A stretch of 6,967 nt of DNA. Origin: Eubacteriales Family XIII. Incertae Sedis bacterium. GTDB lineage: Bacteria; Bacillota; Clostridia; Peptostreptococcales; Anaerovoracaceae. The DNA is taken from positions 1-6,967 of the forward strand of contig JAIRPC010000125.1 of NCBI GenBank assembly GCA_031257215.1, read 5' to 3'. Positions 1 to 4,364 of this stretch are shown piece after piece. A program made the translations under genes and the position numbers. Each line of letters starts with the position of its first letter. Position 1 is the first letter of the stretch. The notes under the pieces are model-generated. The model did no database searches and was not told the origin of the DNA. It saw only the letters and a program-made list of their open reading frames with translations.

Positions 1-596
1 TGATCAGCTACATCCACGGAAAACTGGCTTATAAGCTGGACAGCTCGGTTGTGGTGGACACGGGCGGGGTTGGCTATGAGGTATTCATGCCCGACAGCTC
101 GCCTGTTTTCCTCGCGGCAGAGGGCGAGGAGGTCCAGATATTCACGGTCATGATCGTCAAGGAGGACGAGATGAGCCTGTACGGCTTCACGGACAGGGAG
201 TCGGTGAACCTGTTTCGGCTACTGCTCACGGTTAGCGGTGTCGGCGCGAAAGCGGCTATGGCCATTCTCTCGGCCATGCCAGCGAGCGAAGCGGCGCGTG
301 CCATCACCTTTGGCGACGCGACCATGCTCACGCGCGCGAACGGCGTGGGCAAGAAGTCCGCGGAGCGCATCATCCTCGAACTGAGCGACAAGGTAGGCAA
401 AGCGCCAGGAGGGGCGAGGTCGGTGTCCGCGGCGGATTTGAAGGCAGCGGCGGGCGACCCGAGGGCGGAAGCCATAGAGGTGCTGCTCAGCCTGGGCTAC
501 ACGCGCTCGGAAGCGGGTGCGGCGGTGATGGGCGTGGACGAAGCCGAGCTTTCGGCGGAGGGCTACGTCAAGCTGGCGCTGCGGAGCATGGGCTAG
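1..596 (+). CDS. ruvA: Holliday junction branch migration protein RuvA (start codon cut by window edge)
   Basis: RuvA binds four-way Holliday junctions as a tetramer and loads the RuvB motor for branch migration in recombination and repair. The window opens with TG, the last two bases of the start codon. Reading on from base 3 gives ISYIHGKLAYKLDSS, the typical RuvA N-terminus, so the full protein is 198 residues, normal for the family. The OB-fold domain covers about residues 1-65, with the VDTGGVGYEV strand at 19-28. Two helix-hairpin-helix DNA-binding motifs follow, centred on SGVG (79-82) and NGVG (114-117, followed by KKSAERI). After an Ala/Gly-rich flexible linker (about 135-152), the small C-terminal domain that contacts RuvB runs from about 155 to 198. 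The stop is TAG at 594-596, and ruvB begins 55 bases downstream. Any promoter or SOS box lies outside the window. Confidence 0.97.
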   Translation, partial: ISYIHGKLAYKLDSSVVVDTGGVGYEVFMPDSSPVFLAAEGEEVQIFTVMIVKEDEMSLYGFTDRESVNLFRLLLTVSGVGAKAAMAILSAMPASEAARAITFGDATMLTRANGVGKKSAERIILELSDKVGKAPGGARSVSAADLKAAAGDPRAEAIEVLLSLGYTRSEAGAAVMGVDEAELSAEGYVKLALRSMG

Positions 597-635
597 CGCG
601 CGAATAGGAGCAGTCTGAACGGCAGGCGAAAGCGA

Positions 636-642
636 TAAAGGA
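636..642 (+). promoter_or_regulatory. ribosome binding site of ruvB
   Basis: TAAAGGA ends 9 bases before the ATG at 652. This supports that start over in-frame codons further in, and gives RuvB an N-terminal extension compared with E. coli. Confidence 0.7.
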
Positions 643-651
643 ATAACAACA

Positions 652-1758
652 ATGCAGGAAAGCGGACGGATAGTGAGCACGCCGAATACGGAGAGGATAG
701 TCAGCGCGAACAGGATCGACGTTGACATCGAGAGCGCGGATGTCACGCTGCGCCCCAAGCGGCTGTCCGAGTACATAGGGCAGCGGAGCGTGACGGACAA
801 CCTGAAAATTTTTATCGACGCCGCCGTTTCGCGCGGCGACGCGCTTGACCATGTGCTGTTTTACGGGCCGCCTGGACTGGGCAAGACCACGCTCGCGGGC
901 ATTATCGCAAGCGAGCTTGGCGTTGACCTGCGGATCACGTCCGGCCCCGCGATAGAGCGCGCGGGCGACCTCGCCGCGCTGCTGACCAACCTGAACGACA
1001 ACGACGTGCTTTTCATAGACGAGATACACCGCCTGCACAGGAGCGCGGAGGAGATACTGTACTCGGCCATGGAGGACTACGAGATAGACATGATAGTCGG
1101 CAAGGGTCCGTCGGCGCGGTCATACAGGATAGACCTGAAAAAATTCACGCTCATCGGCGCGACGACGCGGGCGGGCAACCTCTCCGCGCCGCTCCGCGAC
1201 CGCTTCGGCATCATCAGCAAATTCGAGCTCTACAACCCGTCCGAGCTGGCAGAGATCATACGCCGCTCCGCGAAGCTGCTCGGAACGGAGATAGACGCCG
1301 ACTCGCTCATGGAGCTGGCTGGGCGGTCGCGTGGCACTCCGCGCGTGGCGAACAGGCTCTTGAAGCGCGTCCGCGACTTCGCCCAGGTGAAGGGCGACGG
1401 CCATATCAGCATGGCGGTGACGGAGGACGCGCTGACCTCGCTCGCAATAGACAAGATGGGGCTGGAAGGGCTGGACCGCGACATCCTGCGCCTCATTATC
1501 GAGAAATTCGGCGGCGGGCCTGTCGGAATAGACACCATAGCCGCCGCGATTGGCGAGGAGCGCGTCACCATAGAGGACGTGTACGAGCCGTATCTCATGC
1601 AGGCTGGCTTCCTGCACCGCACGAAGCAGGGGCGCGTGGCGTCGCACGACGCGTGGCTGCACCTGGGCATGACGCCGCCCCCAGATGCGGGCGGGCAGAT
1701 GACCTTTATCGGCGAAAGCGGCGATGGCGAACTTGGCGGCGAGGATGGCGCCGAATGA
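652..1758 (+). CDS. ruvB: Holliday junction branch migration ATPase RuvB
   Basis: RuvB is the AAA+ hexameric motor that pumps DNA through the RuvA-bound Holliday junction, using ATP. The sequence shows Walker A GPPGLGKTT (residues 72-80), Walker B LFIDEIH (120-126), sensor 1 in GATTRAG (169-175), the arginine-finger region PLRDRF (180-185) and sensor 2 in RGTPRVANRLL (227-237). The C-terminal winged-helix domain covers about 265-340, including KFGGGPVGIDTIAAAIGEE. The 368 residues are somewhat more than the usual 330-350. The excess is an N-terminal extension of about 10-15 residues and a Gly/Glu/Asp-rich tail (about 342-368) after the winged helix. The tail looks disordered and no key residue is missing. 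The gene follows ruvA by 55 bases and is probably co-transcribed with it. Its TGA stop overlaps an ATG (ATGA, 1755-1758) that opens a tiny ORF leading to queA. Confidence 0.98.
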   Translation: MQESGRIVSTPNTERIVSANRIDVDIESADVTLRPKRLSEYIGQRSVTDNLKIFIDAAVSRGDALDHVLFYGPPGLGKTTLAGIIASELGVDLRITSGPAIERAGDLAALLTNLNDNDVLFIDEIHRLHRSAEEILYSAMEDYEIDMIVGKGPSARSYRIDLKKFTLIGATTRAGNLSAPLRDRFGIISKFELYNPSELAEIIRRSAKLLGTEIDADSLMELAGRSRGTPRVANRLLKRVRDFAQVKGDGHISMAVTEDALTSLAIDKMGLEGLDRDILRLIIEKFGGGPVGIDTIAAAIGEERVTIEDVYEPYLMQAGFLHRTKQGRVASHDAWLHLGMTPPPDAGGQMTFIGESGDGELGGEDGAE

Positions 1759-1781
1759 GCGCGGCGCTGCGGGGGATTTGA
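1755..1781 (+). other. possible 8-codon coupling minicistron between ruvB and queA
   Basis: An ATG at 1755 overlaps the ruvB stop as ATGA. It reads MSAALRGI and ends in a TGA (1779-1781) whose last A is the first base of the queA ATG (TGATG). GAGG at 1741-1744 lies 10 bases before this ATG and could serve as its Shine-Dalgarno. The peptide itself is unlikely to have a function. The geometry would allow ribosomes ending ruvB to pass directly to queA. This is inference, and such a short ORF can arise by chance. Confidence 0.25.
1771..1776 (+). promoter_or_regulatory. ribosome binding site of queA
   Basis: GGGGGA ends 4 bases before the ATG at 1781. The spacing is a little short, but it supports 1781 over the in-frame ATG at 1724, which lies inside ruvB. 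Confidence 0.5.
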
Positions 1782-2950
1782 TGGATATCTCATTGTTTGA
1801 CTACGACCTGCCAGACGAGCTGATAGCGCAGCGCCCGAGCGAGGTTCGCGACGGCTCGCGCCTGCTCGTTCTCGGGCGCGATAATGGAATAATTTCCCAT
1901 GAGCATTTTTTTGACATTGAGAGCCACATCCGCGAGGGCGATGTGCTGGTCATGAACGACTCGAAGGTCATACACGCGCGCCTTATCGGAACGAAGCAGT
2001 CCACAGGGGCGCGCATAGAGGTGTTCCTCGTCCGCAAGGCCGGTGCGGGGGATCGTTCGGAAGCGGCCTCCTCAAACGCCATTGCTGGCGCGGGCTTGCC
2101 ATCCAGTGCGGGTTCGCCAGCGCACGGCGGCGAGATCTGGGAAGCCCTTGTGCGTCCGTCCAAAAGGGTGAGGGAAGGCGATACTGTCGTGTTCGCGGAC
2201 GAGCTTCGCGCCGAGCTGGTGGGCAGCACGGGTGACGGCGGCAGGCTCGTGAGCTTCGAATGCAGAGGCGAGTTCAGCGAGACAGTCGAACGCCTCGGGC
2301 GCACGCCCCTGCCTCCTTATATCCGCAGAGAGGCGGACGAGAGCGACGACGAACGTTACCAGACGGTGTACTCGAAGAACCTGGGCTCGGTGGCCGCGCC
2401 CACGGCGGGGCTGCATTTCACGGACAGGCTTCTGGACAGGATAAGGGCGCGTGGCGCGGAAACCGTCTTCGTGACACTGCACGTTGGGCTTGGCACGTTC
2501 AAGCCCGTCAAGGCGGAGAATATCGAGGAACACCGTATGCACACGGAGGAATACCATATCCCCGCGCAGGCGGCGGACGCGGTCAACCGCGCGAAGGCCG
2601 AGGGGCGCAGGGTCATCTGTGTAGGCACGACATCCGTGCGGACGCTCGAAAGCGCGGCGAAGCCGTGCGAGCAAGGGCGCGTCTGCGGGAACGGCTTTGC
2701 GCCAGATGCGGGGCAGGGCGGCGGATACCGCGTGAGCGCGGGGCAGGGCGATACGGATATATTCATCTACCCCGGCTACGAATTCAAGCTCGCGGACGCG
2801 ATAATAACGAATTTCCACCTGCCGAAGTCCACGCTGCTCATGCTGGTGAGCGCGTTCGCGGGCAGGGAGCGCGTCCTTGCCGCATACGAAAAAGCGGTGC
2901 GCGAACGCTACCGCTTTTTCAGCTACGGGGACGCCATGCTGATCGTCTAG
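1781..2950 (+). CDS. queA: S-adenosylmethionine:tRNA ribosyltransferase-isomerase QueA
   Basis: QueA transfers and isomerises the ribosyl group of S-adenosylmethionine onto preQ1 at the wobble base of target tRNAs, giving epoxyqueuosine. Start 1781 gives MDISLFDYDLPDELIAQRP, the family N-terminus. Conserved blocks appear in order: NDSKVIHARLIG (59-70), PLPPYIRR (177-184), YQTVYSKNLGSVAAPTAGLH (193-212), FVTLHVGLGTFKPV (230-243), VGTTSVRTLES (281-291), IFIYPGY (328-334), TNFHLPKSTLLMLVSAFAG (343-361) and YRFFSYGDAMLI (377-388). At 389 residues it is longer than the E. coli enzyme (about 356), although it ends right after the last block. The excess lies in two Gly/Ala/Ser-rich insertions, about residues 87-117 and 295-324. 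The blocks around them are intact and in frame, so the enzyme is probably active. The partner gene tgt, often next in Bacillota, is absent; an A+T-rich transporter gene follows instead. Confidence 0.97.
   Translation: MDISLFDYDLPDELIAQRPSEVRDGSRLLVLGRDNGIISHEHFFDIESHIREGDVLVMNDSKVIHARLIGTKQSTGARIEVFLVRKAGAGDRSEAASSNAIAGAGLPSSAGSPAHGGEIWEALVRPSKRVREGDTVVFADELRAELVGSTGDGGRLVSFECRGEFSETVERLGRTPLPPYIRREADESDDERYQTVYSKNLGSVAAPTAGLHFTDRLLDRIRARGAETVFVTLHVGLGTFKPVKAENIEEHRMHTEEYHIPAQAADAVNRAKAEGRRVICVGTTSVRTLESAAKPCEQGRVCGNGFAPDAGQGGGYRVSAGQGDTDIFIYPGYEFKLADAIITNFHLPKSTLLMLVSAFAGRERVLAAYEKAVRERYRFFSYGDAMLIV
2084..2121 (+). repeat. short direct and inverted repeats inside queA insertion 1
   Basis: GCGGGCTTGCCA (2090-2101) recurs 18 bases later as GCGGGTTCGCCA (2108-2119), a 10/12 match. 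GCTGGCG (2084-2090) and CGCCAGC (2115-2121) form a perfect 7-bp inverted repeat around it. The repeat codes for AGLPSS then AGSPAH. It lies within the part of QueA that E. coli QueA lacks, suggesting growth by small duplications. Confidence 0.55.
2708..2750 (+). repeat. 13-bp direct repeat inside queA insertion 2
   Basis: GCGGGGCAGGGCG occurs exactly at 2708-2720 and again at 2738-2750, 30 bases (10 codons) apart. It codes for AGQG twice (residues 310-313 and 320-323). This fits an in-frame tandem duplication that lengthened the loop before the conserved IFIYPGY block. Confidence 0.7.
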
Positions 2951-2957
2951 ACCGCCG

Positions 2958-2995
2958 ACCGCTCAGTTATTGCGGTGAATCCAACTAGAGGTTGG
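2958..2995 (+). other. two small hairpins after queA, weak terminator candidate
   Basis: ACCGC (2958-2962) can pair with GCGGT (2972-2976) across a 9-base loop, and CCAAC (2981-2985) with GTTGG (2991-2995) across a 5-base loop. No run of T follows either stem, so a Rho-independent terminator is not convincing. They may simply mark the junction between the G+C-rich operon and the A+T-rich transporter segment. Confidence 0.25.
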
Positions 2996-3021
2996 TCGCT
3001 GCTAGCACGTATTTGTATATT
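2992..3021 (+). promoter_or_regulatory. possible promoter of the MFS gene
   Basis: TTGGTC (2992-2997) and TATATT (3016-3021) are separated by 18 bases and lie 39 bases before the MFS start. Both hexamers are imperfect matches to the housekeeping sigma consensus. The A+T-rich surroundings make chance matches easy. Confidence 0.35.
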
Positions 3022-3059
3022 ATGATTGGAGTTTTCAGAATAAAGATTAGGATGGTGCA

Positions 3060-4244
3060 ATGATGATGGGTGAAGGAAAAGTTGGTGCGAAAAGGAATAG
3101 CCTGTTCTATGTGTCAATACTGCTATTTTGGTTTGCGCAGTATATTTATATGCCGTTTTTAAACCCATTCATGAGCGGGATAGGCATAACGGCTACTGTT
3201 ATAGGCGCCATCGGCGGTGTTTACGGTGTGACACAGCTGGTTTTGCGCATACCGTTGAGCATAGGGGCGAGTCTCGTATCAAGCCATAAGCCCATCATTA
3301 TAGGTGGGTTGTTTGCCGTGGTTGTTTCCTGTTTGCTGCCGGTGTTTTCACATTCATGGATAGCTTTTTTCATGATGAGAGCACTCGCCGGTGTATCATC
3401 GTCAACATGGATATCATATACGTCATATCAGCTCGAATGCGCTGGTGATACTATAAACTCGCGTATGGGGCTCGTCATGGCATGTTACATGGGTGGTATA
3501 TCGCTGTCACAGATATTAGGCACAGCCATTTATGATATAGTCGGAATTAATGGATTGTTTTATATTGGTGCTCTTGCGGCGGCGCTAGGAGCTATACTCA
3601 TCGTTCTTACACCTTTCAGGCCTAGATTTGAAAAAAAAGAAAATAAAAAACAATTTGATTGGAGCCTTTGGGTTGGCGCAATAAAAAACAAACATCTTTG
3701 GATGTGCTCAATCATCATGTCCATTGGTTGGTGGGCCATGTTTTCAAGCAGTTGGGGATTTACCGGTGTGTTTGCTTCTGAAAAGCTTGGAGCGACATCG
3801 GTGCAAGTCGGGCTTATAGCTTTTGTGTGCCAGATGGCTTCGGTTTTCATATCCCTTGTGTTCGGGCGCCTAAAAGGGCGCAAGCTTCCAGAGAGGGCGT
3901 TGCTCATATGTGCATTCGTTTTGCTGGGCATTTACTGTGTTCTGTCTCCGCATTGCCCTGGCGCGACATATCTAATTATCCTTCAATTGGTTGGCGGCGC
4001 TGCGATTTCTGTGCCTAATGTGCTTTTGTTTGCAAATGCAGGCCGTGAGCTCTCATCCGCTCAACAGATTTTTTCAATGGGGATATTTCAGAGCGTATAC
4101 AGTATCGGAATTACGGTGGGGCCAATAGTGTCAGGGCTGATTGTCGATGCCGCAGCAGGCGGGTTTACGATTATGTTTTACTCTTTGGGCATAGTAAGCG
4201 CTATCGGAGCTGCTATGGTATTTTTCTTCTACAAGTCGCGGTGA
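3060..4244 (+). CDS. major facilitator superfamily (MFS) transporter, substrate unknown
   Basis: This is a polytopic inner-membrane carrier of 394 residues, normal for a 12-helix MFS protein. Hydrophobic segments fall at about 14-36, 43-65, 78-95, 97-116, 135-157, 162-185, 212-237, 247-268, 277-296, 301-325, 335-363 and 368-391. A Lys-rich cytoplasmic loop (about 186-210) separates the two six-helix halves. After helix 2, LVLRIPLSIGA matches the R-x-P-x-G form of motif A, but the usual LSDR-like continuation is degenerate (SLVSSHK). FGRLKGRKLPERA (268-280) is the better-kept second-half equivalent. The start is a run of three ATG codons (3060, 3063, 3066); AGGA at 3049-3052 best fits the first. 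Base use is far more A+T-rich than the neighbours, and an A8 tract (3631-3638) lies in the central loop. Drug, sugar or metabolite export or uptake are all possible. The superfamily assignment is firm; the substrate is not known. Confidence 0.9.
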   Translation: MMMGEGKVGAKRNSLFYVSILLFWFAQYIYMPFLNPFMSGIGITATVIGAIGGVYGVTQLVLRIPLSIGASLVSSHKPIIIGGLFAVVVSCLLPVFSHSWIAFFMMRALAGVSSSTWISYTSYQLECAGDTINSRMGLVMACYMGGISLSQILGTAIYDIVGINGLFYIGALAAALGAILIVLTPFRPRFEKKENKKQFDWSLWVGAIKNKHLWMCSIIMSIGWWAMFSSSWGFTGVFASEKLGATSVQVGLIAFVCQMASVFISLVFGRLKGRKLPERALLICAFVLLGIYCVLSPHCPGATYLIILQLVGGAAISVPNVLLFANAGRELSSAQQIFSMGIFQSVYSIGITVGPIVSGLIVDAAAGGFTIMFYSLGIVSAIGAAMVFFFYKSR

Positions 4245-4256
4245 GCATTCGCTCCT

Positions 4257-4273
4257 TGTAAAATACCTGTAAA
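4257..4273 (+). promoter_or_regulatory. WalR-type direct repeat (OmpR-family response regulator site candidate)
   Basis: TGTAAA (4257-4262), five bases (ATACC), then TGTAAA (4268-4273) exactly fits the known WalR/YycF pattern TGTWAH-N5-TGTWAH. The 11-base period puts both half-sites on one face of the helix. It is centred about 68 bases upstream of the predicted start of PBP transcription, a position suited to activation. WalRK controls cell-wall genes in Bacillota, which matches the PBP downstream. Related OmpR/PhoB-family regulators bind similar repeats, so the exact regulator is inferred. Confidence 0.5.
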
Positions 4274-4297
4274 TACCTGCCGAATGCACCCGTTTGG

Positions 4298-4326
4298 TTT
4301 ATTTCCGCACTCTAATTTGATATAAT
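4298..4326 (+). promoter_or_regulatory. extended -10 promoter of the PBP gene
   Basis: TATAAT (4321-4326) is a perfect -10 hexamer, and TG at 4318-4319 makes it an extended -10 (TGATATAAT). The best -35 at standard 17-base spacing is TTTATT (4298-4303), a poor match, as is common for extended -10 promoters or those needing an activator. Transcription should begin near 4333, leaving a leader of about 32 bases before the TTG start. Confidence 0.7.
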
Positions 4327-4351
4327 GTAATTTGAGTTATAGTACCTAGAT

Positions 4352-4356
4352 AGGAG
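4352..4356 (+). promoter_or_regulatory. ribosome binding site that sets the PBP TTG start
   Basis: AGGAG ends 8 bases before the in-frame TTG at 4365. An ATG at 4360 is only 3 bases from it and is out of frame. The PBP frame has a stop (TAG, 4347-4349) just upstream, so no earlier start is possible. Confidence 0.75.
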
Positions 4357-4364
4357 CGAATGAT

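Larger units (their letters stand above)
4246..4362 (+). repeat. 11-bp perfect inverted repeat spanning the MFS-PBP intergenic region
   Basis: CATTCGCTCCT (4246-4256), just after the MFS stop, is the exact reverse complement of AGGAGCGAATG (4352-4362), which contains the PBP Shine-Dalgarno. GCATTCG (4245-4251) is also the exact reverse complement of CGAATGC (4281-4287). The left arm therefore has two mutually exclusive partners. By a simple random-base estimate, an 11-bp match within about 120 bases has a chance of roughly one in a thousand. Confidence 0.75.

Noticed and set aside
205..215. LexA-like GAAC-N4-GTTC site in ruvA
   Set aside because: The second half reads TTTC, not GTTC, and the position is inside the coding sequence rather than in a promoter.
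219..800. Open 193-codon frame on the - strand across the ruvA-ruvB junction
   Set aside because: It is a shadow of two well-supported + strand genes, with Arg/Ala-rich composition and no family likeness.
1724..1780. Longer QueA start at the in-frame ATG 1724
   Set aside because: It would add 19 residues lying inside ruvB. The family N-terminus begins at MDISLFDYDLP (1781), which has its own GGGGGA.
2260..2988. Second + strand frame of 242 codons inside queA
   Set aside because: Its Arg/Gly-rich translation mirrors the queA codons in another frame, while queA motifs are continuous in the true frame.
2951..3000. Rho-independent terminator or tRNA-like fold after queA
   Set aside because: The stems are only 5 bp, no T run follows, and the arms do not form a cloverleaf with a proper acceptor stem.
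3014..3019. Second WalR-like half-site (TGTATA) before the MFS gene
   Set aside because: The fifth base is not A and there is no second half-site 11 bases away.
4246..4362. Small MITE-like element bounded by the 11-bp inverted repeat
   Set aside because: There is no target-site duplication outside the arms (AG on the left, AT on the right), and the right arm doubles as the PBP ribosome site, so a regulatory role is more economical. Other copies in the genome would reopen this.
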